A DNA stretch of 64,000 nucleotides, taken from assembly GCA_008973525.1 (NCBI GenBank), contig WACJ01000110.1, positions 930,001 through 994,000 of the forward strand. The letters run 5' to 3'. The stretch comes from Stenopsyche tienmushanensis. Lineage: Eukaryota > Arthropoda > Insecta > Trichoptera > Stenopsychidae. Shown one piece after another: positions 32,890 to 45,504 of the stretch. Positions within the stretch are counted from its first letter, which is position 1, and each line of letters starts with the position of its first letter. The position numbers and the translations under genes are program-made. The notes below the pieces were generated by a model, which was not told the DNA's origin, did no database searches, and was given only the letters and a program-made list of their open reading frames with translations.

Positions 32890-35019
32890 TAAAAATATCA
32901 CAAGGACCGCGTAAATGAAAGTTTTGATCTTTTTACGTCCTATGATATTATTTCAGAGTTTACCGAATTTTTTGCATCATTTTGTTGAAATGCTATTATT
33001 CATACAACTTTTTGAATGCTCGCCCGATTTTATTTCCTAGTCAGTAAATGAAATACATTGGCTTTCGACAAATTTACATGTGATCCATTATAATGGTGAC
33101 TTGAAGCGTTAAAATAACAGGGGATGAAAAAAGAATGCGATTGAATTACTAATTTATTAGCTCCAAATATAATGGATGGTTTTGGTAAATAAACTGCTTA
33201 TCGACTCTTGTCGGATTTGTTTCCCGATGAAAAGCCAAAATTTAGCAAATAAATTACTCGGGGATACATTTTTCATCCGTAAATTCGCCTTTGGTCTGGC
33301 AATTTAATCAGGGAATATCGAACAGCAGTAGTACCTTTTGCCATTTATTCAAGTCGATGATCGCGTATGCTTTCTTTGTTTGACCCATTTCGGCGACGAT
33401 CATGTTCGGACTATTTTTCAGTCGGTCTTTTTTCGTCGCGGGGTCAAATATTATTTCAACCCCCGTGTTGTCGAGCGAGAGTCCCCTCATCCAGATATAT
33501 CGCTCTGGGATCTGCTTAAGCATTTCACGTCTTTCTTTCGTGCCCTTTGTCTTACATAATTGATGAAAACTATCTTTTCCAAGTAAAAGTTTGATCGACT
33601 TCAAAGGGAGAAAGTTACGGAGGCCCCGAACCTTCCCTTTGTGGCCGTTGTTGATTGTTTTTGAAAGGATATGTCTTATGTATGAAAATACAAATCATAA
33701 TCCAAACAGGAACGATGGCGCATTGTACCTGCCTTTCTACGTACAGATCCCGTTGTATTCCGCCGATGTAAAAGTATATTCATGTATTTGAGGTTTTGTT
33801 CTTGGATGTTATTAATGAACCACTATTTGATACCTGGTTTTGAAGCAATTGTCTCGGGATCTCATATATCATTTGGCCGATCGTGTTACATTATTATCGG
33901 GCGAATTGCTTTGTTTCTGATTTCTTGTATTTATTGGTCGTTTATTTCATAGGGCACACACGATCCTGAATAATTCCCGGAGGGACAATCAAGATTTCAT
34001 AATCTTTATTTATATATCGTCATATTTACAAAGGGCAAACGGGCGAGAAAAGAGGCTGGAAGTGTGTGCTTAAAGCAACGGCCTATAAATACAAAAGAAC
34101 TCTCGAGTGTTGTTAATCTCTCTTTTAGTCTTTGGGGGTTGTTGAAATTGCTCGTTTACTTTTAGGCACATATTTCCACCCAAAACGATTGATTCGCAAT
34201 AAATTCCCAGCCTTATTTACCTTTATTTAACAACATTCTCCCCTTAAAATGTGTCCTCCGACGAAAACTTTTCCAACTCGATAAACATTCAGGAGCAAAC
34301 TACACTTCGGATTCTTAAATTTGTTTTTTAACGTAATTACGTGGATATTTCCTGTGAGACGTTGCGTGACCGCCATTTATAAATAAAACCAAGAAAATAT
34401 CACCGGGATATACATTATGGCCGGTGGCTATTTCAGACCATGAAACAGGGATAATGTAATAAAATTTTATTTTATTTTATATACCTTCCATGTAATAAAA
34501 TGTCTAAACGAACTATTCTCTTTTGTTCCAGGTGCGTGCATTTCCATTTTATCCTTGTCTGCCTATTTAGCTCTGGAGCCGACGCTAAAGTATGTATGTA
34601 ATTTGACATATCGTTAGTTTGCTTGCTTAATATACAGCCAAATTTTATCAACTAAATTTTACCAGGAACTTATCCCCTTCCCCTAAAGTTTACTATGTAC
34701 ACATGAACGCATTCATTTTAAGGTGTTTAACAAGCAAAATTTATGTATCTTCTAAAACAGTATGCTCCCACGGCACGTGAGCATCAACCAACTCGCTAGT
34801 GAGCCATATGCGAAATTATCACTAATTTAAGCATACAATTACAAATCAATCCCATATAGGCGATGCTAAATAAAATTACTCAGTCTTTATTAATCACTTG
34901 AATTGAGTAAATCGTTCTTTAATACGCTCACCCAAGTGACTCGCTGGGTGAGCGTTCACAAAAAAGCTCCTACGTCATGCTGTATTCAATATCCAGCGCG
35001 CAAGGAGGTATATGTATGA
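32890..35019. other. Mostly unique DNA; one possible small exon
   Basis: No repeat family found. A 98-codon reverse frame at 33308-33604 (KTKGTKERREMLKQIPERYI inside) is the least A+T-biased frame here but matches nothing I know. At 34532-34589 a segment bounded by TTTTGTTCCAG and GTATGT reads FHFILVCLFSSGADAK in one frame, like a signal peptide. It is weak evidence for a host exon. Confidence 0.25.
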
Positions 35020-35059
35020 TATACAAGGTGTATCCCAAAACTTAAACAAAAAAGATTTT

Positions 35060-35390
35060 GAAACTGGACAGGCAGCGATATTGAATCCTTGACGCCCATG
35101 CGCTGCTTTACGGTCTGACCCAGATGACCCTGGACTAGCCATAGATGGAGTGCCTTCCATCAGTCTTTTAATCCCCAGGCGCACTAGGCGTAAAGCTTCC
35201 AGGCGCCCACCTCTTTCAATCCGTGCCAGTAGAACAGCTTCAGACTATGTGCACCTGAAGGTACATTGGAGGAAGAAGGAAGAGGTTATGTGAATTACGC
35301 GAGGTTCAAAAGAGACTGCAGCAGATAATGAGCTGCAGGGATTCCCCTTTCCCCATGGTAATCGTATTGGTTCGATCATCGATATTTGCC
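35060..35390 (-). repeat. Family H repeat inside the mariner
   Basis: ACTGGACAGGCAGCGATATT corresponds to GAACAGACAGCGACTTTGG at 38810. CAGTCTTTTAATCCCCAGGC, CCAGGCGCCCACCTCTTTCA and CAGACTATGTGCACCTGAA follow, then GCAGCAGATAATGAGCTGCA. Same block order as the 38.8-kb copy. Confidence 0.5.
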
Positions 35391-35729
35391 CCCCCCCCTC
35401 AATTTTTGAATGAAACGCCAACCTGATTTTTTAAAGATATATCGAAAACACCGGTACAATTTGATAATATTATTCAATGTACTCTCGCGAGCATCTACAC
35501 ATTTTTTCGACGGACTCTCCCATGCCCGATATGCCCTCTCGATAGCCTCGAGGGGAACCTTCTTTAAAAGTCTGCCGAAATTAGGTACAAACTCTTTGTG
35601 GATCACACACTTGGTGTCAAAAACGACAACAACACGGTTTTTACTTTGGATTTGCGCATCCGTCGTGTATCTCTCTGTCGGTTTGGTTTAGGAAATCTTT
35701 AGAAGTGTCCTTGCACAGATACGGACATG

Positions 35730-35880
35730 ACAGCGGATCACTATGGTCATGTCCGGGCATGGAGACCGATCGGGAAGTTCTGAAGGACCTGTTGGACACG
35801 CAGATCTAATGGCTGGTCCCCACGCATTCGGCGCATTCAAACAGTTTTGTAATAGTTTTGGCACCCAATGTGCGGAAGGA
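35730..35880 (+). pseudogene. LINE C-terminal fragment
   Basis: Reads TADH, then after a frameshift WSCPGMETDREVLKDLLD, and further on a SFRAF-like stretch (GCATTCAAACAGTTTTGTAA). It is homologous to 14640-14860 and 49960-50095 but broken at different places. A dead R1/jockey-like end. Confidence 0.55.
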
Positions 35881-36349
35881 GGATTCTACGGGAAATAACT
35901 TCGTATTTTAGTCCCTCCAGCTAGAAGCAGCAATGAATCGTCCTAACCCCTATTTCCCTGCAAATACTTGCAATAGCTATGGTGGAGCAGGAGAACGTTC
36001 CCAGCAACACCCCCTGTTTAAATGACTTCTACGTGTATGTCTGCAATGATCGGTGTAATTCTGTCACGGTGTGGATACGGAAATATGTGGTGGGACAAAA
36101 AAAATAAAAAACTTAACCTTTGAGTTTTGTGCAAAATTTGATATACCCAACATTGTTCAGAAGTATCTGCCATCGCTCGTCGTGATTTCTGCTATCCTGA
36201 TTCTACTGATGTTCGCAGCAGACTGAACTTTTGTTGCACTGTTAAGCTAGGGATCTCTCCCAACTCAAACAACCGGTTCGAATAAACTGCAACCAATAGG
36301 AATATGACAAAAACATATGTTTCATGACTTTTGGGATGCACCTTGTATA

Positions 36350-38795
36350 CGATATAAATATGACATGTTGTCGACTCATCACACCACTACCATAAACTTC
36401 CACGAGCTTCCGTTGGAAGCTTTGTCCATTGGAAGCTGACCGTTAGGATCCCCTCTGCAAGACAGGTGCGCTAAATTTGAAACAAAAAAAAATCCACTGG
36501 TGTCAGAAGTCCTTGCGTACATTGCATTTTTACGCATATTATTATATCAGTGATGAGCAAATGTTGTCTTAAGCCTCTGTCCAGGTTATATTTGTGGAGA
36601 TATATCTATTTTAACGGCATTTCCGTTTGATTACGAACAAAAGTCCGTATATAATGAAATGTCTATCTTCGTTACACGGCGTTGTAATGCATATTTTAAT
36701 TTTAAAAAGCCGGGATGAAAATTTGCGCGGAATTGAATCTCGCAGCACGTTATTGCGACAAAGTGTAGGCATACAGAAGTCTCGTCGACGGAGCTATTTT
36801 CGAATTTTTCCGACGTCTATATTAAAAAATGTGATTAAAATGCTTGAAGCGAAATCGACGCTCCGGTACGAAATTCCAAATTAAAGTGTGACATCTGACA
36901 GTTCGTTATTTTTTCGCCAGAAACGGGTCGACGCCAAATAAAAGCATAATTTATATGGAAATTAATTATATTCCTAAATATGCGCGAATATTTTGTGAAA
37001 GTCCTGTGCTGTGTAATTATTCGGATCTTAAACGCCGCTAGGGCGTCACCATATTGCCGGGATTTTATAGGTGTATTTTTTAATGTAGATTTTCTCGTTT
37101 TGTCGAATTTGACTGACGAAATATCCGCATGTATATTTTTGATCCCTATGTGGACGTATTTTCGCAAATGCCATATCTTTTATAATAATCCATTTAGATA
37201 AGGTCGTGCCGATTCAGCATCAACAAATAGGCATTTTGTCAAAATCCGAAGAGGGACGAACCTACGCACGGGACGAAAGAAAATATTTTTCGTGTTATGA
37301 AATTTTTCGTGGAATATTTGCGTATTCATATTACAAAATTGCCGACGCTCGCAAAGTCTATCCGGGGACGAAATCCAGCACTGACCTGCTCTTCGTCCCA
37401 CGGAAGCTGCAGGAGAGCGCCATCCTGAAGGTTTAATATTGGTTTTGTATTAAGAAAATCCGGATTTTATGTCTCTCGCGAGATTTGGCTTTATTGCGAT
37501 GGAAAGATATGCTCTTATGCTTTATGGCCCTTTATAAAAGAGTTTCTGGTTCGGAGAATTCATAACCGAATCATATGCGATGATATAATAACGCAGACTG
37601 TCGTCAGCTGCGGGAGATGAGATTAGAATCGATGGCAAGCATCAATTTATTTTCGTCCATAATAATCATTTATTCATCTCGAATAGTCTCACAACATCAA
37701 CAAAATATAGATCGAAACACCAATCTGTTGTCCAATTTTTTAATCGTTGCAATCAGGCTAAATAAATGAAATATTAACGTGGTTGCTAGTTGTTGCGGTT
37801 GACGGCAAATAAAAGAGCAAATTTTGTTTTCGCATTAAATTATATAATATTTAGACAATTCCTAAACATGCATTTTAAAGATTCGAGCTTAAAACGAAAT
37901 GAAGATCGAATAAAAATATTTATATTTGCACAGCGTGTAATCGCGATAGAACAATGAACTATCATCTGGTGATATACAATTTCATTATCCCATTTCTGAC
38001 ACCAGTGAAACTCAGATCCGAAATCCGCCAAACTGATTATTTCTGATTAGGTGTTTATAATTGTTTATAAACAATATATAAAACAATTACAATTTAGTTA
38101 CCAATGGTATAGATTTTTCAGCCCATTCATCGCCGAAATGCAACATGCACTATTTCACCGATGGCATCGCGAGCATATTGATTATCAATAATAGATCATT
38201 TTCGAGAGATTAACATGGGCAGAACCCTATAAATCAATTACGTTTCCTAATACCTGGCTACAGCAAACACTGCAGAAGATAAATTAGGGAATGTATCGGA
38301 GCCGGGGGCAACCGCTTCTAAATAATGGAACCATAGCTCATTCAAGATAGCTAGTTGCACAATCACTCGATGTAGCATTGCACAGATGCACTTGCAAGTT
38401 GTATTAACATGTCCTCGTGGAGTTTTCATGATTTAAATCCCAAATTTAATTGGTAGTTGTTGCCAAATTTTAAGCTGCAAAGGCGGGGCTTCATACATTT
38501 TGTCTTTTTCGTTTTCAGATTCACTGTGCTTGGACGATTTGTATTCATGTCACATTTCGATGACATGCGAATATGAAAATTGCACATTCTTTTCAATAAT
38601 TTTGTTCGTTTTATTAGTGATATATAAGAATGCAAATGGAGTATCTTATTTTCTATATAGTCCCCTTCATTAGAATTGCATTTATTCCGTCGAATAAGAA
38701 GTTAGGCACATATTGTTCGACCACAGCGTTTGGACCAAGTCTTGACTGTAAAGTGGATGTACCCAGTATAATTGGGTGAGTTTATAACTAGTAGA
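36350..38795. other. Unannotated unique DNA
   Basis: A short echo of the F interior (CGTTAGGATCCCCTCTGCA) is at about 36442. The frames at 36627-37436 on both strands are mutual overlaps without motif. Bases 37000-37440 are slightly richer in G+C. No gene is recognised. Confidence 0.3.
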
Positions 38796-39390
38796 AGAAG
38801 GACACGTTGAGACTGAACAGACAGCGACTTTGGTTTTGAGACTCAGATTCTATGCCTCACGCTACTGTGCGGTCTGTTGTGAGTGCCCTCGGACTCCCCC
38901 GAGAAACTTCCAGGTGCCCACCCTTTTCACTCTGCATCTTCCAGAGGAGACAAGGCTCCCTCAGGAAGACCGACTCCAGACCACATGCACCTGAACGTGC
39001 ATTGGAGAAGGAAGAATAGAGTTTATGCTAAGTTCAAAGGACTTTATCTAGCGGGATCACTGCCACCACAAGTCTAACCTCAGTTTGAACAGGGCTGCAG
39101 TAGATGATGGACTTCAGGGGCTGCCCAGGCTTTCCCCATGGTACTCATATCGGTTCGGTAATCAGCAGTTCCACATTCCACTTTATGGACACGCATCACA
39201 GGGTAAGCTGCGTACCCAACTCATGTTAGCTGGGTTACCCAGCGCGTTTGATGACGACGAGACTACTTCCGCGCACCTCTACTCCACATCGTTACTCCAG
39301 GGGTTCGACCGTTGTTCACGAGTGCCCACGGGTTTTATGGAAAGTTTAACGCCTACCCGGATAGAAAAAGAACAGCTAAAATCCATTTTC
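38796..39390 (+). repeat. Family H repeat, longest copy
   Basis: ACTGAACAGACAGCGACTTT, CTACTGTGCGGTCTGTTGTG, CCAGGTGCCCACCCTTTTCA, CATGCACCTGAACGTGCATT and CAGGGCTGCAGTAGATGATG match the other copies in order. GGTAATCAGCAGTTCCACATT matches 31.9 kb. It contains a 114-codon forward frame (39085-39429) without known motif. It directly precedes a mariner relic. Confidence 0.5.
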
Positions 39391-39394
39391 ATCC

Positions 39395-39860
39395 TCTTTT
39401 TTACGACAAGCAGCTTTAGCGTCATCTAGCAGCTGGCAGTAGCAGGCCACATTCATGTAGAAAATCAATCAATAAAATACCTTTCGAGTTCCAAAATACC
39501 GTGGTCACCACTTTTCTAGCAGATTGTTGAGTTTACTCCATACTTAATCTCTTGTTCTCTCGGCTGAAGTGGTGGATCCACGTTTCATTTCAGGCTACAA
39601 TACGATCCAAAAAGCCTTTCCTTCTTCTCCATGGCGATTAAAAGGTTTTTTCCGTACATTATTTTGTGCCTCGCTGAGCAGACGTGGAACCCACCTCGCT
39701 GATATCTTTTTGCATCCAAGATATTCCGATATAATGCTAAGAACAGTAATATTCAAGACTGACGCAATCTCGTCTACGATTATGCGGATATCGCCCTCCA
39801 CAAGCTTATGGCTCGAATGTTATTTTCATTGATGCTCGCTACAGCACACGGTGTGTATGG
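39395..39860 (-). pseudogene. Mariner transposase relic
   Basis: The reverse frame 39801-39595 reads MEGDIRIIVDEIASVLNITV then ISARWVPRLLSEAQ, the mariner DNA-binding region and its ARWVPRLL linker. Near 39580 NETWIHHFSREN is the catalytic segment (VDETWIHHF in active relatives, so the first Asp is Asn here). Near 39440 ACYCQLLDDAKAACRKK resembles the block preceding the second Asp. Parts in between are deleted and frames change. Terminal repeats not found. Dead. Confidence 0.75.
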
Positions 39861-41520
39861 TTTTCATTATGCACATTATCTTTACGAAACTTTTAGACTC
39901 AATAAAACTATTGGGTCTTACTTAGAGCAGCATCACTTAACTGTGCTTCCAGTCTGCTCAAAATTTACTTGATTTCACGCTTTCTTTTACGAGAAAATAA
40001 ATAATTATACGTTGCACAACAGAGAATGCTACGTCTCGCTCACTCACAGTGTACTGGAGTAGCAAATTTACATATCTAGAAGTAGTTGTTAGATGCAGAG
40101 GCAAAGGATAAATGCGGAATGAATCGATGGTGCGGGCGGCGGCAGATGTTAAAGCTTGCGCGCTTTCCGCTATAGCATCTTAGATTTAAAGTCGTAAAAC
40201 CTCTCTAATACTGTAATTTCTAACAAAAGTGATGAAATTTAACCGTCAGATACAAAATATTACAATAGAAAGGTGCTGAATTAAAGCATCCCCTATTTTG
40301 CTTTATGAGTTCGTGACCTTTTTACGGTACTAAATCATTGATGCGTATCAGTTTTCATTTATTAACAGCCATGTGAAAAATGACAATCCAAAGAGAGATT
40401 TATCACGTTAGTACGTGATTACTGCGTAGGTATTCCGAATACTAATTATCCATATTTCATAAAATTGGATAACACGCGTTTTAGAACAAAGCGTGATAGG
40501 GTGATATGAAATATATTCATTCGGATGAAGTTTAATAAATAGGCAAATATTTTCGTTTTTTGGAATTGTTTGTCATTCAAGCGACTTTCATCTGAAAAAA
40601 ATAGTTGCGTAAAAAAATCTTTGAGGAGCTGACTGGATTTGGATTCTTAGTAATCGGGAAAAGTCGCACTTAAAATGTCTATAGCGTTATCCGTCAAAGG
40701 AGGAAAAAATATGCAGATTCAAAGAAACTTCTGACTTTTAATTATTTTCTATCATACATTATATTTATGTACCAATGACGTATATTTAACAGACATCCCT
40801 CAAAATGCCCACCCCTCGATAGGCGGATTAAATTTTCATTCGATGTAATTATGGGTCACGTTCGCCCATACAAACAATGGCTTAATAGCAAATTTGAATA
40901 TTTATACTATTATAATGGAAATGCATTTATAAATACGCCGTTGGCGATAGCCTTTTAGATTTTTTTTCTATTTGACCCCTGGATGCTGAAAACGGCGAAA
41001 ATTCCTTAATTTCAGCACACGTCTTGAACACTCTGATCGTTTATCATTTGATACATCCACCTCTCTTGTCAAGAAATAAATGCGGGACTGAAACCTCCCT
41101 CAAAAGGTTTATCTTTTAGTTAAATTTTATCTGTGCGAATGAATTATGGCTCAGCTATTTTTCCTTCAAAAGGCCGAAAAATCTCATGACGAAATATATG
41201 GACAAAATCTGCGAAAAGCCCTGTGTTCTCTTTTTGAACCAAATGCCAGAGATTTTCATTTTTTCCTTTAAAGTATTTTGACCCGTTAAAATTGAAAATG
41301 GCAAGATAATTTTGCTCCCAAATATAATTATAATTCAATCTAATATAAGGTGTATCGAAAAGTATTTGCCGATTGTTTAACAGTGAAAAAATGAATCTAC
41401 TTATTTCATTTTTATTTATAAAATCTTACAAATTATAATTTTTTTCGTAACTACCTAATAATTCCCATTGATTTTCGAGTTTTTTAATTTGTTTTTTGAA
41501 AAAATCTTGTGGTTCGCACG
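39861..41520. other. Unannotated unique DNA
   Basis: No gene. TATAAGGTGTATCGAAAAGT at about 41345 looks like one terminal repeat of another mariner, with no partner found. Confidence 0.3.
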
Positions 41521-41534
41521 TGTTGGCGCTGTTA

Positions 41535-41838
41535 ACAGCGACATCTTCCATCTCTCTTCATGTGCAATGTGTTATTTTAACAACGCCATCTCTTGTGGCC
41601 CTGCGGAGACATTGCACCTGTATAAGGACCAATCGCTTCTTGTGCGTGCACCATTGCCGGGTGGGTAGTGACGCGCAGGAGGCGAGAGTCGGGAGAGTCG
41701 TCGGTTAGCCTTGACTGCGGAAGTTCGTCCCTCCTGCAGCCAGATCGCTTTCTATTCGATTTCTATCTATTCCCATCCATTCGTCCAGCAAAATCACGAC
41801 CCGATAGAAGAACGGAGAAAGCCGCCCGGGGACTGCCC
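41535..41838 (+). repeat. Family B, 5'-truncated
   Basis: Starts at TTAACAGCGACATCTTCCAT, has the GTGCAATGTG/ACATTGCACC inverse pair, GACGCGCAGGAGGCGAGAGT and CAGCCAGATCGC, and ends at CCCGATAGAAGAACGG, the boundary shared with the 27.6-kb copy. The three small forward frames across it are not genes. Confidence 0.55.
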
Positions 41839-42304
41839 ACGAGAGCACTCCCGCATCAACGTTACAATACACCTAATATTTAATTTTAAGAATATATTGA
41901 CATAAATATGTGCATCTTTGAGTAAATGATGTGGATAAATTCTAGATTATAATGACTTTTTTGGATTTATTTTTTTTGGACACTTTTGCTTCGATGGCCC
42001 ACGTGACAAATATCTACAAGTTTTCAGCGAAAACACAAGAAAGCATTGTATGGATGTTCGAACGAAAAAATAATTTTGAATAGATTGAGTCATTGTATCG
42101 ATGTGATCAATCTAATATATAAAAATGAATTGGATTTTGTTCGTTCGAAATGCGCTGCCATACCGTTCATCGGATTGCGATAAAACTTTATTCACTCATT
42201 GCTAAGGATTCCGCGAGTGACATAGGCATAGTATGATAAATAAAAATCAATTTTTGATCAACATCTGCGAAATCAGGATCAAAATGTATGTTCTATGAAA
42301 AGGT

Positions 42305-42650
42305 TGATGGTTGAAGGTATGTTCACCACTTATCGTCCACACAAATCCACTTTTCTCTCAGGACCGCATAGTGTGAATATAGCTCGTATATCAATAAATG
42401 GACCCTGACACTGTTGATATTGTTGGACCCCATAACAGCGTTTCATATGGAATCACATTTGATACCAGGCAATTGATTTATGTGGCTTTCTATCTAAGAA
42501 GATGGTTTTCAACCGGATACGGACAAGCTCTCATCTATTTTCATTGTTTATTTTGTCGTCATCTGTTGATGATTGATGTGATGACTCTCTATTTTGTATT
42601 CGATGAAAAAAAGTCAAAAAGAGTCATTAATATATTGGCACAGTGACACA
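42305..42650 (-). mobile_element. AC element, right and middle parts
   Basis: TTCACCACTTATCGTCCACA, GGACCGCATAGTGTGAATAT and GACACTGTTGATATTGTTGG, then the middle blocks TGATTTATGTGGCTTTCTAT and TTTTCAACCGGATACGGACA, also present at 27030-27110. Both TTAA ends are missing. The 82-codon frame is fortuitous. Confidence 0.6.
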
Positions 42651-44290
42651 CTTTTCCACAGTCCGAATTTGCGCCCATCCAATTTGAATCCTGGATTCAT
42701 TTGAGGGATGGCTGTATGGGATTATTATTCGAGTAAATCAAATTATGGCATGGTTGTGATTCTGCACAGAGTACAGTAGCAGCTCGCACTAATAGTAATT
42801 TACACGTTGGGTTCGACCTTATCCGCAGCATCCGATATTTACCATTACTCTCAAATTGAATCTTCGGTCAGAGCTGGGACGTGTCGGGAATGCAAAAAAC
42901 TCCGTCTGTGAATATTTTAGCATGGCTTTATCGGGATTTAACGGGATAATCCCGCGAAAAGCCATTCAGCACCGAATGTATGCCTGAGGAAGCCGCATGG
43001 GGATTTTACTCAGTGCTCGTGACGACGTGCGAGAAATGAATTTATTATCATTATGCTTGTACGCAAATTAATTTAGCCAGCGTGTCTCTCTCCCATCTTC
43101 GAGACATTGTTTTTGCGAATTATCAAACCTGTGTTGTTTGGAAGTTCGACTGCTCCACTTGGCAGTGTCGGTTGATGCGAGGGTGAAATGCAATTTAAGT
43201 TGTCAGTGTCGGCTCTGTTTTACTTGGAGTTATCCAAGTTTGAGCTCATTTGGCAGTCATAACTATATGACATTGCGGTCGGGTAGGAAATTGCAATAGG
43301 GGTTGTCGACAAGAAAAGCACGAATTAAGCGCAGAAGACTTGTCATCGTGTTGACCGCCTTTAGTTCATTATAAAGTGCGGTTATCTCGACTTGAACGAA
43401 AACGACAGAATACAAGTGTGAACAATCTTAAACACTAAATATACGCACACACACACAGACGAGGGTTGTGGGGGTGGCTTTTAATTGCAACCATTTTTAT
43501 TTTAATTCGCACTGTGTGCCACAAATGGTACAAATTTCAGCCTGTGTAACATTAATGACACCTGCGGCGCCATGATGTATTTACTAGTGTAGTGTTTTTT
43601 TTCACTAAAAGCATAGAAATGATATATTCACCACAGTGGAATATATTCGAGGGAACAAAACATGAATATGCATTTATAAATGTTTCAAATTTAATGGATA
43701 GCACCTAAGGAAGTATTGGTATGGTGAGCTAGTTCCCTGGATATCTATTATGAAGCTTGGGATTTAATTTTAGATTGTGGAGAGAAATCCAAAGTATTAT
43801 TTTTTCTAGTTGATCAATCGTCTTGATCCAAACTTAATCAGATTTCTTGCATGCTAAAAAATAAATACTGAGAAGATGAATTAAATCAAACAAAATTTAA
43901 TTAAGAAAAGAGATCCCAGCTGCGAGACTCTGATGGCGAGAACCGCTAATTGATCGTCGTCAAGCATCTGATTTTCATCCCTGTGCACTCGCATATAATT
44001 CATAACACTTTTTATCGACATTAATAATAATTTAATAGATACCCAACATGCACACAACTTATTTTAACCCTCTCGGAATTTTTATACTGTGATAGATACA
44101 TTATTGAAAGCTGCTCGTATTTATCCAATTTAGGTCTTCTCCGCGAAAGACGTCTCATGTGTTAAAGCTGCAACACATGTGATCCAATTTACATGATGCA
44201 TGCAATTCACATTGAACAAAATTGATAAACCATGCCAAAAAATGAATTTCAATATTTTAAACTCATCGTAGAAATTTAACGCCATCAATA
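42651..44290. other. Unique DNA, possibly conserved non-coding
   Basis: No repeats of this window are recognised. Bases 42830-43300 have mixed composition. A short (CA)n run is at 43444-43457. No open frame of interest. Confidence 0.3.
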
Positions 44291-44297
44291 CATGACA

Positions 44298-44560
44298 TTA
44301 ACCCTTTGATTAGTGATTTAGTTTTAAATTGATGTACGATGCTACTATATTCGTATGTCCACCACTTAACGTCCACACAAATGCAATTTCAGGATCGCGC
44401 AGCGTGAATGAAGCTTGTATATCAATAAATGGACCTTAACACTGTTGATATTTTTGGGCGCCATAGTAGCGATTCAAATAGAAACAATTATGTTAGTATG
44501 CTGAGTTTTAAGTTAACAATCGACGTATGTGGTTTTTTACTATTTATTTAGATCCATTAT
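44298..44560 (-). mobile_element. AC element with intact TTAA right end
   Basis: TTAACCCTTTGATTAGTGAT at 44298 is the perfect terminus. ATTCGTATGTCCACCACTTA, GATCGCGCAGCGTGAATGAA and AACACTGTTGATATTTTTGG follow. The match fades near 44560, where other sequence begins; the left half is missing. Confidence 0.7.
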
Positions 44561-44589
44561 AATTTTAATGTTTATTTTTTTCGTCAAAA

Positions 44590-44890
44590 AAGCCAAAAAT
44601 GTCGCAAACTCGATTACTTTTAAGCCAGAATGTAGGTGTTTTGGAGCCAATACGGTCGTTTGCATTCTGTGTGTGATCATCTAAACATCTTTTAGTGATT
44701 CAGTAATTCATCTTTCGACAAATCTTCATATGTCGGAAGAATTGCTTTTTGAAGGTCGGGGTGTAGGGTTCAGGCTTCAGGTTTCGTTCCAAGAGCTTTA
44801 GCTTTTTGCCACTGCACCAGCTGCTATCTCTCTCTGGACAGTCGTTTCTATTGTAAGGTTCTCTAGCTGTACCATTGCTGATGCCCATGT
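44590..44890 (-). pseudogene. Mutator-like transposase relic
   Basis: The reverse strand reads NDCPERDSSWCSGKKLKL, then, with frameshifts, TYEDLSKDELL, KRCLDDHTQNAND and later a degenerate continuation. CP-x3-SWC followed by L.(R/K)CL.G.TQN.NES is the signature, as I remember it, of a protein family widespread in arthropod genomes and annotated as Mutator-like transposase domain. The Gly before x-TQN is Asp here and the final NES is broken. A second relic of the family lies at 53320-53890. Dead fragment. Confidence 0.65.
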
Positions 44891-45382
44891 AATTGCAGAA
44901 TAAGTTTAGTCCTTATCTGCCAACATCTAAGAGTCGCATGACAAACCCAATTCTACGATTTATTTCAAATCAAGTGTCGCAAATTCCGAGAAAGTGAACC
45001 AACGGCCGTTCACTTTAGTGCTCATAACATCAAAAAAAATCGAAATTTTGTTGTGAAACTTTCAAAACATATCCTTGAATAGTTTTACTAATTATTTGTG
45101 AAATAAAAAAAAAAATTTTTTTCGAACCGTCTAATATGGTTTCCCCTCTCAAGGCCTCTCAAAATAAATTGAACAAACCATCTGCTTTTATTTTGTTTTT
45201 TTTTTAATATCCATTTGCATTTCGGCGGCATTTTTCCCGGTCCGATAGTGAACGAACCCACGTGGATCATCTTTTTTCAACTGTCGCTGGATCAGGGCGC
45301 AGGGAATGTGATAAATCATCTTCGACGCCCTCGCTTGATATTATAGCCAATACACATGTAGATTTGAATCCAAAGTATTTGA
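44891..45382. other. A+T-rich spacer with small inverted repeat
   Basis: AAAGTGAAC and GTTCACTTT face each other at 44991-45016 around CAACGGCC. No gene. Opposing 96- and 73-codon frames at 45262-45552 are mutual shadows without motif. Confidence 0.3.
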
Positions 45383-45405
45383 TCGATGATACAACATGTG
45401 TGCCA
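45383..45405 (-). repeat. Family I core
   Basis: GATGATACAACATGTGTGCC ATGC, the inverse form of the family I core. Confidence 0.4.
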
Positions 45406-45504
45406 TGCTTTGGCTACCCTAGTACCCTCCATATTGAACTTATTTTTCCCATGATTGAAAGGTTTCTTTATTGTGAATTGGACGCACACATCTACCCATC
45501 GCTC

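Larger units (their letters stand above)
35022..36349 (-). pseudogene. 1.33-kb mariner relic with both terminal repeats
   Basis: Ends are ACAAGGTGTATCCCAAAACT on the left and ACTTTTGGGATGCACCTTGT on the right, about 18 of 20 in inverse match, flanked by TATA. On the reverse strand a start at 36173 gives MADTSEQ then, after a frameshift, YIKFCTKLKG, the usual mariner N-terminus. Near 35670 KSKVKTVLLSF is followed by IHKEFVP, the mariner core after the first Asp. The sequence then jumps to RLLKKVPLEAIERAYRAW and KKCVDA near 35440, the C-terminus. The catalytic middle is lost, and LINE/H material occupies 35060-35390 and 35730-35880. Dead, but outer boundaries are intact. Confidence 0.8.

Noticed and set aside
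43444..43457. CA dinucleotide run
   Set aside because: Too short to be more than an ordinary microsatellite.
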